From Lingula anatina (taxonomy: Eukaryota; Brachiopoda; Lingulata; Lingulida; Lingulidae): a stretch of 64,000 nucleotides of DNA. This document shows positions 37,691 to 49,963 of this stretch, in pieces. Numbering within the stretch: the first letter of the stretch is position 1; the number at the start of each line of letters is the position of its first letter. The stretch lies in the NCBI RefSeq assembly GCF_001039355.2, contig NW_019774081.1:324245-388244 (forward strand). Reading direction: 5' to 3'. A model generated the notes under the pieces. That model was not told the DNA's origin and made no database searches. It worked only from the letters and a program-made list of their open reading frames with translations. Both the position numbers and the translations under genes were made by a program.

Positions 37691-39052
37691 GACCGAAATG
37701 AATAGATTTGGTAGTATTAAGCATATCTTTGCATCATTTTTTTAACATTTCTGTTAAGTGTTCATAATGCTTTAATATTGTGAATCTGAGAGTACAAATA
37801 AAAATACTGTTTGTTTGATATTTGTTTTATTGATTGCTATATAGGCCTACCAACAAAATGCATGAAATAACCTTAAATAGATTTGGTAATATGCAGCATA
37901 TCTATTCATGACTTTTTTACCTTTCTACGAAGTATTTACAATGCTTTTTTTTATATTTTGAGAGCATGGATAAAGACATATTGTTAGGTTAATACGTGTT
38001 TCTGTGGTAAATTTGTGTTTCCAGCTTTGCGCTGACAGCATTCCTTTACTTAAGCAGTATTTTTTTTTTTTTGGACTTTTTTTTTTTTTTTTTTTTTTCA
38101 CCCTCTTGCACCAATTTCGGGGTCCCCAGAGGATGTCATCCATGAAAATAAAAAAGTGTGGCCTAAAGTAAGATAAAGATATATATGAGAGCCCTCGCAT
38201 CGCAGTGGACATGCTTGCACCTGTATCTTTCATGCGTTAGCACATAAAGTAAATATCATAGATCGTAAATAGGAGTGCTAATGCATGGATTGCCATGCTA
38301 CATGGTAAAATACTTTTAAAAAGCAAAATTTCAATAATAAGTTCATGCTTAACATCAAGGCAGTCATTTAATTCTTGAAAAATGACGTTCTGAACAATTG
38401 GCAAACATGGTATCACTAAATATGAATATCTTTTGATGTGAATGAGACGTAAGAATTCAAAAGGTTTATTTATACTCAGGTGTGTTACTGTCCTGTACTG
38501 TAGCAGTAACTACCACTACCAGTTACCAAATTATATCATTAAAATGCAACTACAAATTGCATGATTGAAATAACTTTGAGACGATTTTTGATGAAAAACT
38601 CAGACAAACTTTCACTCAGTTACAGATATTCTACCATTTTACCTACTTTGGTGTACGTGCAAGACTTCTAAATGTCTATCCATAGCTATTGAAGAATTCA
38701 GTAGTGCCATTTCACGTGTTATTAGCTTGCCGGAAATGGGCATCGGAAAAATATCAAAGTTCTCACGTTTTCATTTATTGTGATATAAGATTTTACATGA
38801 TAGAAAAGTATTACTTATGCAATAATATTAAAAATATGGGACTTAATATGCATAAAATTAATCAAATAAATATTATGAATGCTGTAAACTTTAGTACCCA
38901 TTGATGATATTGCTCATGTGACCCAACTTCCTCAAAGATCCTACGATGATGTTGCTGTGATCCAGATTAAATAAGAATTTATCAAAATTTAAAACATACG
39001 TTTGCTGCATAATGTACGTTACAGATTTGTTTATAACTTGAAGGATTATAAA
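37691..39052. other. Region between WDR77 and TMEM9 (head to head)
   Basis: It should hold the TMEM9 promoter and possibly WDR77 upstream exons. Visible are T-rich tracts at 38060-38098 and no clear CpG-rich block. I see no coding exon. Confidence 0.4.
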
Positions 39053-41980
39053 ATGGATTGGAAGAAAGGTTTTAGCTATACCTTTCTAATATTTGTGGGC
39101 GTTTTATGTACAACAATTCCAACAGTAACGGTAAGTCTGAAAATGTTGAAGACCGCTGTGACTTGACAAAATGACAACGAGACGAGTATTGCATGTAGTA
39201 CATAGTTAATTGTTGGCATTTTTTATTTAGTTTTAAACAATGGTAGTAAACAAAAAATGAATTTGAGTAATATATACTTTTAATTTCTGTATTTTGAGGC
39301 GTTTGAAATACTAAATATTAATGTAAATATCTTTTTATGTCATTTGTCATTGACTGTCACCTGCCTTTTATCTAATATGGAACAATTTTACAGGCACAAG
39401 GGGACATCAGGTGTAAATGTGTTTGCCCAGATAGATCTGAAAACACCACAACAAACAAGCAAAATGTATATCACAATGTGGATGCTAATCCAGAAGAGTG
39501 GTTTGTATATTATCTACATTGAAATAATCCTGAACATTTATGTCTGTTACTTCCCATGAAATGCTTGAGATGTTGAAATTATTTCAAGACATGTAGTAGC
39601 ATCACATCTTTAAATTAAAATGTATTTATATGCACATTATCAAAAAAAAAAAAAAAAACAAAAACAAAAAAAAACCTTGGTTAAGTCAATTTTATATTAT
39701 ATGTGTATTTTGTATTAAGTGCAGCTGTTATTGCTTAGTTGCCTTGATTGACATTTTAAGAAAGTTATTATAGGAAATTTGTGCATAGTAGTAAATGATT
39801 TTTGTTTGTTTGTCAGATAATATGTAGTCACTGCTGCTAACAAACGGTTTATGTGGGATATTTTGATGTTCATTTCAGTACATGTGAATATGTAGTGAAA
39901 CCCACTATAAAGGAGATTGATGCTGGTTTCTGCTTCAGATGTGACTGCAAATATCAGAGACGTAACACTACAACTATAAAGGTATTTGGTATTGGAAAAA
40001 TATTGAAGGGCTCAAAGAAAATACTTAAAGTGATGTTTTTTGTATTGAAATAGTATTAAGAAGAGACAAACTTAATATTTAAGATTTACAAGGAAGTATC
40101 ATGTTTTGGTAAACAAAGTAGTTAACATTTGGAACTGATGATGATAGCATTATATGTTTTAGGTGATTGTAAATCTGATCATAGTGATCGTGTTAATGCT
40201 GGGGATTTATATGCTGTTTTTGCTCATACTGGACCCTGTGATGACCATTGTGAGAAAAAGAACACAATATGAGCAATACCAGGTGCCAGAAATATCAAAA
40301 GAAGGCTTTTAGTTATTACCTGGCATGGGGAAATCCTTTATATATATGTGTTTTTTCTTGGGCCTGTTTTGGTTAAAAGAAACCAAAATTTCTGACTTAG
40401 GTGCTGAGTTTACATGCAGTAACATGTTGGTTTTCTGTTCATTTCATTTCATCCAAAACATGCCCTCTGAATAACACTTGTTCTTAGATTTAGGCTCCCT
40501 GCAATCTCATTGTATATAGACCCTTGTAGATTAAACTAATACAATGAAAAACCCATGGCATGATATAGCACATACTTAGTATGAGATTAGTATGCTGTAA
40601 AGTATGCTAAGAAAATCATCATAGTAATACTAGATTATTCTAATATCCACAGGTGTTGGTGGTGCTGATTATAGTGGCATTATCACTTCTGGTCATATAC
40701 ATGCTTTTCCTACTGTTACTTGATCCTTTGATGAACAGAAGGAAACGTTTATACCAGCAACATAAGAATGAGGTGGTGAATATTAGTTTGGTAACTATCT
40801 GGCTTGCTGCTTCTTGCATGAGTAACCCATTGGAGTCAGTGAACTTTTTAAAAATTCTTTTAATTGTTTTAATTATTTGTATTACTTTATTTGTACCAGT
40901 GCAGGTACTAGATATACTTTAAATGCTTATGTTGACTGCACAGTTATTTGTCACTTGGAAACAATAATCTCAGAAGTATATTAAGTTCAAAATGTACATT
41001 TTATAGACTGAAGAGATAGGGAAACTACAAGTGGGAGGGAAGGGTTCATATGGGTGTCGGTGTATTATAGCAGTATGTCCAAATGAACTTTATTGTGAAA
41101 GGACCCTTTGCTGGTTTTATTAAGTATAGTAACAGTTTATGTTTATAATATGAGAAAAGAACTTTGTTTACTGACTCCATCTGCTTCTAATTCACACCTT
41201 TAAACAGAGCCTGCTGCATCTGAACAGTTGTCCTTTCTGGACCTAAGGTTTGCCGTGAATTCTCTTGAAAACACCCACCTGTGTGCACTGATATCTTTAC
41301 AATTTTCACTAATAATCCCGTTTTTATGGGTGAATCTTTGTATTAATGTTAAAACATGTTTAGCATGAATTTGGCTGTATATTTTTACCCTGCATTGTTT
41401 TGCACTGTTTATGTTTGTTTTTTAATTTTAAAAAGTGACAGATATATTGTCTAGTCATATTTTTATTTCATTTTGTCAGTGCACTAATAATAAGACATTT
41501 GCACTAGTGGATGAAATTTGTTGGCAAATTGTTACACTTTGAATCTTCTTTTATGCTTCTTAACATATTTGCTAGATAAATTGTGTTCTAATATTTTAAC
41601 TTAAAAAGATCAATTCAGAATGCAATAGACTAGTAATGAAAGTCACATTAACTTCTATCATGAAATATTAGCCAAGTGCAGAAATAGGTAGATGACAAAG
41701 GTAGTGTTTTTTTTTTAAGAAGAAAATCTAAAATAAATTAAATTAGCATTTCAGTTATTATTATATATATATTTAATTATTTTTTCTTTCTTCTTAATGC
41801 ATTTTTATATTATTTTTATTTAAGGATGACCAAGATGAGATAACAACACCTAGGCAGTCTAGGGACCGCATAGGCTCAAAGACTATTGTTACCCGAGTCA
41901 GAGATACTCAGGAAAGATGGAAAGGAACAGTTCAAGAACAAAGGAAAAACATATTTGACAAACATACAATGTTGAATTAA
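39053..41980 (+). CDS. TMEM9: TMEM9 family membrane protein with alternative TM exons
   Basis: TMEM9 is a type I membrane glycoprotein of late endosomes and lysosomes that binds V-ATPase and promotes its assembly. The exons are 39053-39130, 39394-39500, 39879-39981, then either 40163-40282 or 40653-40772, then 41825-41980. With one TM exon the product is 187 aa (human TMEM9 is 183). Residues 1-26 form a signal peptide (FLIFVGVLCTTIPTVT). The lumenal part has the family cysteine pattern (DIRCKCVCP, ECTCEYVVKP, GFCFRCDCKYQRR), and NTTTIK directly precedes the TM segment as in vertebrates. The cytosolic tail ends RVRDTQERWKGTVQEQRKNI and then FDKHTMLN, which is nearly diagnostic. NTT in exon 2 is a likely glycosylation site. 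The symbol covers either TMEM9 or TMEM9B, because invertebrates usually have one gene. Confidence 0.93.
40163..40282 (+). CDS. TMEM9: TMEM9 transmembrane exon, version A
   Basis: The exon has 120 nt and phase 0 at both ends (ttttag|GTG...CAG|GTGCCA). It encodes the whole transmembrane helix (LIIVIVLMLGIYMLFLLILD) and the first cytosolic residues ending EQYQ. It shares 19 of 40 residues with version B. Confidence 0.9.
40653..40772 (+). CDS. TMEM9: TMEM9 transmembrane exon, version B
   Basis: The exon has 120 nt and phase 0 at both ends (tccacag|GTG...GAG|GTGGTG). It encodes an alternative helix (LIIVALSLLVIYMLFLLLLD) followed by PLMNRRKRLYQQHKNE. Length and phases equal those of version A, and IYMLFLL and LDP are shared. 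The cytosolic part is more basic. The donor is weaker than consensus. Confidence 0.88.
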
Positions 41981-44900
41981 CTATCTCTGTTTTTTATCAT
42001 TGTGGCATCATTAGTTAATACTGAATATTGTTTTAGAATTAGGGAATTCCATGATAGATATTAAAAATTACTGCAATTGGTAAATTATGTACAAGTGTCA
42101 AGTAAATGTTTCATTACTTTTCTTATAAGTGACTTCCGTGTATGTATTTCAAAGGTAAAATATTTTCATTCTGTTTTTAAATGTCAAATTTTAAAAATGT
42201 CAACATTTGATTGAAATTATATTTTAATTCATTTCAAAATGAATATTTCATCGTCTTTTGGCACCATGACATCAATTGATTATGTTGTTAATAAGTGCTT
42301 TTCTGCTACTTCATGTATTGTTTAGAAGAACTAAAGTAATAATTCTATAATGGAACATTATATTGCACTGTTGGTGATATTTTTATTTTGCACTACTCAG
42401 ACTGTTAGTTTACACCAGAGGTCAATAGCAAAATGTATAGATCTGAGGGCATTGTTAATAGGTGTTGTAAATATTTGTTATATATGTTTGTAAAATACAT
42501 GGAATACAGGCATTAAACCAGTAATTGCATTTTTTTCTTGCCAATTGCTAGTAAATTTAATGTTCTTGACTTCCATCTCTTTCCCAAGGTATTGTAAAAG
42601 TTGGTTTCTGCTTGTTTCAACTAACATGGAAGGTACCTAGGATTTGCAGCCTTACTGTAGCACTCTGTATATACTATATGCTCTCTCCCATCACATGGTG
42701 AAACTAATAACTGCTATTCAAATTTCAAAAACTAACATGTTCCTGTTGTATTTGATGGTCACATCATTTTTGGATCAGTAAGTGCATTTTACAGGCATTG
42801 CCATTATGGCTTGCCAAATACAAATTCTTTCCACCTATGAAACGAAAAGAGCTAGTTCAATTTGTCATGAACACCACATGAATGCTTTAATTGCATCCAA
42901 TACCAATGGACTTTTCCTGTTTTTATGGTACTTTGATGTCCTATGTTGTAGATAACAAACAGTTTGCCTAATTCTAACGAAGAAAAATCCTTTGAAAACT
43001 TCTTTGAGTCAACCAACAAAAAACAAAGCAACAAGATGGCGGTTGTGAATGATATTTTATTCCATGATGTATTTTGTCAATTCCATGCATTCACCCTTTC
43101 TATTACTCTGTTTGACTTATTTCAGAAAGCAGCATACTTTACAACCTGCACACCTTGAACTTCTACCTAACACAGACTGATTTATTAACATTGCATACAT
43201 TGTCATACCTTTCTTCAGGTTGTTGCCTTCAAGGTGTACCATAAAATCTTAGTTAGAATTAATAGCTATACATGGAATGTCTATGCTAATGCTATTAAGC
43301 AGTAAAAAAAAGTTAATTTTATCATGATAAACCATGCAAAACTAAGAAAGACTTATATGTAAGTTACAGATTATAGAGAGAGCACCATTTAGTAATACAG
43401 AGATAAACGTAAGTTAAATTGATAACAATTGTAAATATAAGTAAACACTTAAGTCTTTGGCACAACACGTTGATCATTTCTAAAAATAAAACTGCTAAAA
43501 CGATAAATGTTTGTTAAATGAGTTGTAAAACTATATTGAAAGGACTAACAAAATAAATACTCTAAGTTGAATCTGTTGCAAGTCTGTATAATATCTGAGA
43601 TGTCTGGTACTTCCCCATCTGACACAAAAACACAATCCAAATTTGCATGTTTTAATTTTTTTTCCAGTTAAAATTAATTATAATGCTATAATATAACCTT
43701 TGGGTGTATATATTTGAGTGATCCAGCTGTGCAAAGAATGAAAATGTAATCACATGTTGGACACTCGTGAGCTCTGGAATGTTTGGAAACTGAGCGGATG
43801 TTCTCCCCAGTTTGTAGATGATACATTATACACAAGTTGTCATGAAACAAAATCTCTTAAGAACAGGATGACACAACACAGACTTCCAAGCCATGGGAGT
43901 ATGTTTGATTCTGCCATATTTAGACCTCTCAAGGACTACACTATTCTTTTGACATGAAGGACGATTGGTTCTATAGAGGGATCAAGGAGGGGGCCTACAT
44001 CTACAGGCATTGAACTGCACTTACATGGAACACTACAAAGGCAACAATTTGTTGTTTCTTGATGAAGTTTGTTGGATATATATATATATCACCTTGGTGT
44101 TCATACAATCTGTAGGCGAGTGTCCATTATGTGATTAATATTCACTCTTTGTTTGCTTCTATATCACATATCATAATTTTAAGTGTAAATATTAAATTCT
44201 TATATATTAAATTTGATAAAGAATTATACAATTATGTTGAAAGACAAGTAATTACCACTTCATAAATAAATATTTAATATTGGCAAGATTTGCACATAAG
44301 TAACCAAACACCATGTGTAGTAAGCAGTTGTTAAAATATAAATAAAAAATGGACTCTCCATAATATATGGAACAAACCTTGTTTAAGAGAATGTTATAAT
44401 ATCATGTTTTTATATGGAAAAAAGTGACTAAAAGCCACCAAATTGTGTAAAATGGTAAAATATTTCAGAAAAAATGATATGCAGATCAACCAAGAGGATT
44501 TGCATGTGAAATAAGCCTAAACATAAGGAACTGTACTTTCATGATTCATGATAAATTGCTCACTATAAAAAATCAGTAATAGACATACCAAGACCTAATG
44601 AAAGAAAGGAAAATGCATTAAAGTATCATATAACCATCATACAATAAGTCTTTATATTCAACAGATGAATGCTTTATAATGCACTGCAAACATCTCTCTA
44701 CACTATGATATGTTATTTTTTAATAACTTTTACTATTCATAATTTTTTTTTTATCTGTGATGCTTTAAAAGAGTATTTTCCAACAAAATATTAGGGATAT
44801 GTATATGCGAGTTTCAAGGCAAATTTGCTCCAAATGTGCAACAGAAAAACATAAGCAACACTACCTTAAATAGTATCCTTACAATGAAGGGCAACTTCAT

Positions 44901-45411
44901 TTCATTTTAAATTTTATTAAAAATTTAAAGCAACTAATTAACAACTGTTTCATGGTATAAATAGAGGTTTTTGAGCACTGACTTTAAGTTTTGTGTTCAT
45001 TTCAAATTTGTCCAGAGATGTATATCACTTGATTAAAGAAATTGAAAATGTAAGCAACAAGCAGATGCCTGTTGATTCTCTTTGCAAAAGTAAATAGATG
45101 CCTGTTGACTCTCTTTGTAAAAGTAAATTATAGGAATACACTGCGTTTATGAGAAAATGTTGTGGTACAATTATATCCTACCCGTGAAAAGTAAACTCCG
45201 CACAAACTGAATATAACACTGAGTTCAAGGTAAATCAAATGATAATTCAACAACAACATTTTATAGACATTCTTGAAAGAGGTAATGCAACTATTCATGC
45301 CTTAGTTCAAGCTTGGGGGAGAGGGAGAGGGAACGTGGCTACTTAAAAGTTTGATAAAAGGTCCATATCTTCCTTATGGGCCATGAAGTTCCAGTTGATC
45401 AATTTATCATT
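41981..45411. other. Convergent 3' region of TMEM9 and JIP1
   Basis: It should contain the TMEM9 3' UTR from the left and the JIP1 3' UTR from the right. Possible + strand AATAAA signals are near 43484, 43550 and 44264. At 45062-45128 a unit of about 36 bp (agatgcctgttga.tctcttt) is present twice in tandem. No further exon is recognised. Confidence 0.45.
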
Positions 45412-48400
45412 TCATTCTAAATAAATATCTTCTGTAGGGTGTGAATAAGCCATATATTCCTGGTAAAATCTCTTGAAGGCATCCCTGCAAAAGAGACAAT
45501 TATATTTTGTGTATTGCACTATTACACAGCAGACACTTAAAGACCTGTAAATACTAACGTACATGTACACATTGCTCTGCCTCCATGTGCAAAATAGTAA
45601 AAAGTATTTAAATCCCTTAAAATATATATTAAAAAGTCTATTTATTTATTTTTGTCATTGTTGATATACATGTTAAAAGGCCAAATAATTTTGCATAAAA
45701 TTCAACGTTACCCAACAGCTTCTGCGACTGGTTTTGTTGACGTCTCACCAATGTAGACATGGCAAGCAAAGCGACCTTCTGTCGGGTGCTTGGTGATAAA
45801 CCCAAAATACCTATAAATGGGGGGAAAAGTATGGGGATCATTCTACATATCTAAATACATTATTAAGTTTTATATTTAATGATGTTCCTCAAGAGTATAG
45901 GTTTTGATGTGACCACAGAAAACTGGAATACTACACACACAACACTTACTTTTGGTTCTTTGGATGAAATCCACAGAATGAGACATTCTTCAATGAGAAA
46001 AAATGGGCATTTCCTGACTTGTCCTAGATACAAAAAAAAGTTATTTTGTGGGAAGTGCAAGATATAATGTTAAACAAGCATAAACTTCATCTACCTTGTA
46101 CAAAACATTATTCAGTAATAAAAAATTTGGAGAAGTAATTATATTTATAATAAATATGCTTTTATTTCTTTTTACTAAAGAAAACATATCAAATCTTACT
46201 ATTAATCTAATCAATAACAAACATACAAAAGTGTTCACCTAATAATCAACATGAATTACCATGCCGAGAACAAAACCATCTCGATGCACACTTAAGACTA
46301 AAATGCAAACACCATAATGAGGGTAGAACAAAATTCTGAATTAAATGAAAAGCAAGCCAAACCAAAGCAAGGACCATGCACCTTATTTCCCAACACCTTC
46401 CCAAGTTTCTTCCTGAAAGAACTTCTAAGGCTTGAGAGGGAAGAAGAAAGAGATTCTTTTTCCTTGGCCTGAAATCAAATCTTAAATGATGACTTCTTTT
46501 GTGGATACAAATTTATAGGCAACATTCAGATCGCTGTAATGAAATAACAAAAAGTGATGAATTCTTTTGAAAGTCTTTTTTTATGTGAATTATCTTTATT
46601 TCTTAAACATAGTTCATCTGTGATAAGATTCAAGAAATCTATTAAAAAATAGTGGAACAAAGAGGCGATACCACCTCCAGGTATTGTAACACCGCTTGGA
46701 GTAAGCACATCGTATGAAAAAAAAAGACACCACCTCCAGTGTTGTGCTTGACAAACTCCACATAATGCAGTAAACAAAAGTTCTTAATTTTTTGTTGAAA
46801 ATTACAATTTATAACAAAATCATGGGGGGAAAATACAATTATGCACAATAGGCAATACAGATGTTAGTAAATTGTGTAACTAGCTTAAGGCTTCAGGCCC
46901 ATGAAAGTTCAAATTCACACTTGAAAAAATCAGAATGAGAAAAATGAAAAATGCCTAAGAACTGGATCTGAGGAGTAACCACTTACATCAAAAAAGGCAT
47001 AACTTCAACAAAACTAAACCAATCAAGATAAATTTTGAACTTGAAATGAACATTATTCCTTTACATTGATCCTGTACGTTTCAAAGCAAAAAATAATACG
47101 GATTTCACATAATTTGCCAAAAAATAGAGAAAAAGGGCTTAACTTTTGTAACTAGAAAAGCACTCCGAGAGTGTAGACCTCCACCAAGGCAGCAAAGTCT
47201 CCACCCAATGCTGTTTCACCCCTAAATTTTCATTCTAAAATGATTTAGTTTTTTTATTATTGATTATTGATCCATATCACCACCAAAAACTAATCATCTG
47301 TTCCTTGGCCCACTTCTGACAGTTCCTGAAAATTTCATCAAAATCGGTCCATAACTTAGTTTTTTGTTTTTTGTTTATTGATTGATTATTGATCCAGATC
47401 ACCACCAAAAACTAATCATTTCTAAGTTAACCCATTTCTGACCTACCCTGAAAATACCATCGAAATTCATCTATAACTTTTTGAGTTATGTTGATGACAA
47501 ACAGACAGACAGACAGACAAACAAACAGGGGTAAAAACAACCTCCTTGGCGGAGGTAAAAATGGTCCAATCAAGCTGATTCTTGAACTCAACCTGTATTT
47601 CAGCAAGACTGATCACTCCTCTGAGTTTCAAGACACAATAGGTCTATCATTTTTCCTTGAAATGTGTTATCAGTATTGCATATATGCTGAAAAAAAGCAA
47701 AAAACAGCATCACTTTTGAAAAAATTGGCTTGATCATGCTGATTTTCAAACTCGACCTATATTTCAAAAATATTCATCAGTTCCAGAAGTTTGAAGACAA
47801 AAGATACAAAGGTTTTCTACTTATCATGTTATCACTGGACAGCGATGGCAAAGATGGCCATGTCGACAACAGATGCATGTGACAGCTATATGTACAGACA
47901 CAACTGAGCATGTATATAAACATTTTCACATGGCTGTTTTCACAAAAATAAGAAAAAAAAACACTTTCATGCCAAACATACCAATGCATTATTCTAAAAT
48001 TTCATTAGAATGCTAATAATACCGATTCCTGTTACTGCCATCACCAGTTAAGGAACTGATGCAAACACTATCAATGTCCATATAAACCCATGTTCCCCAT
48101 TAGTCTCAAACAGTTCAATATAACCAGCAATCTTCCCTTTGCGCATTAAAAAAATTCCAATTATCTAACCACATTTATAAAAGGGACAGTACATGAGATG
48201 TTTTGCCTTAAATGTTCCTCTTGATCATTTTATATATTCTTTATTTATATCTCAAAAGTATTATTAAATATTTTTCTTGATTATGAAATTATTATCCATG
48301 CTTAAATTACAATCCGCAAGGGATGAACATAACTGTTTTCTCAACCAAGTATAAAAAGTAGGTCTTGATTATGTTAAGCTACTGGGCACTTTGAAGGTGG

Positions 48401-49137
48401 AATGTGATAGAATTTTAACTACTCAAAAAAATTGTGAGGAACAGAGGAAACATGCTTGTTGTATTTGTCACGTAAACCCCATTTACTGTCCCTGTATTTA
48501 AAAAACTGTTTTTGCAAGGATATTTGTCACATCTCAAACAACATGCTCTTTCATCATTATTCTTACCAGTTTAAAATGGTTAAACATTTTTACGTACTTT
48601 TCATAAAGTAAAGGTAAAATGCGTCTTAGGAATGGATCATACATGTAGCCTAAATAGTGGGAAAATCTATGACATTATGCACATAATTAAAGTGGGGAGA
48701 TATGGGATGAACTGAATGGTATCAAATGAGAGATGACATGCATAGCTAATACGAAATTAACTTTTTTGACTAAACTTCATTCAAACACCTTCAGACACTA
48801 ATTTATATCTTGTACAACAAATAAAGCCTTTTTCTCTACATAAATGAAAAGCAAGAGATATGTCTGCTGACAGTCATTAATCTTGAAAATTATTTTGAAT
48901 ATCCTAAAATCAAACTAAATATCTTTCAATAAATACTTACCTTATCTTTTGACTTTGTTTTGACAATCATTTTAATTCCAAATGAACTAATTTCCAATCT
49001 ACACTGAGGAGGTGGTGTTGTGTTCAAAGTCATTCTTCTGGTCAAAGCTACCTGAAACCCCAAAATATACAGTAGAATTTATAACAGACACATTTGATTT
49101 ATCAAAGCCCTTCCTTACTAATTTTTAAATCATTCAC

Positions 49138-49200
<63 letters not shown>

Positions 49201-49869
49201 TTTAGAAGACAAATTATCATGCTTTATCTCAAATTACCCAAATTCTATACCGAATAAACACAAGTAAGAAAATATTAAACATAAAAAACACAAAAAGAAG
49301 ATGATCTACATGATCTACATGATCTACACACAAGTTAGCTATCAAAAATAATTTGCAATTTGATAAATGCTTCATCTGAATACCTTATGTATTGCTTGGC
49401 ACAAAACATCATGACCCTTGTGGAAATTCACTTCGATGGAACCCAGAAAATACAGCATGAATTTATCAACTCTGTTCTTATCTTCCTCTGTAATAGAAAT
49501 TGAAGGATTCAAAATAATAATCATTTATCTTACAAAATTAGTAAAAATAAAACTAGTTTAAAAGCAAGTTTTGGCCACCCTGATCTTGAGAGATAACTTG
49601 AAACACTATAGCATACCCTTGCCATTTCAAGTAAGGGCATGCTATACTGCAGAGGTTTGTTTCAAGTTATCTCTAAAGCTCTGGTGGTTTTGGCTCAATT
49701 TCAGTAAAGATTGGCAATAAGATATAACAAATGAACTCACCCGTTTCCTCATCATGAAAGAGATTCTTTTCATAAACATATGCTGATGGAAAAATGCCTC
49801 TTTTTCCAGTTCTGAGATTTACAGCTGGAAAAGTGAAATAAAGTGAAATAATCTTAATCACTTTTATTA

Positions 49870-49963
<94 letters not shown>

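Noticed and set aside
40282-40653. TMEM9 exon B as a separate gene or as a second helix always included
   Set aside because: It has no start codon context and is homologous in length and phase to exon A; inclusion of both would give a topology unlike any family member. It is kept as an alternative exon instead.
49872-49959. Cys-Val repeat protein frame
   Set aside because: It is a translation of the CA/TG microsatellite running into the JIP1 SH3 exon.
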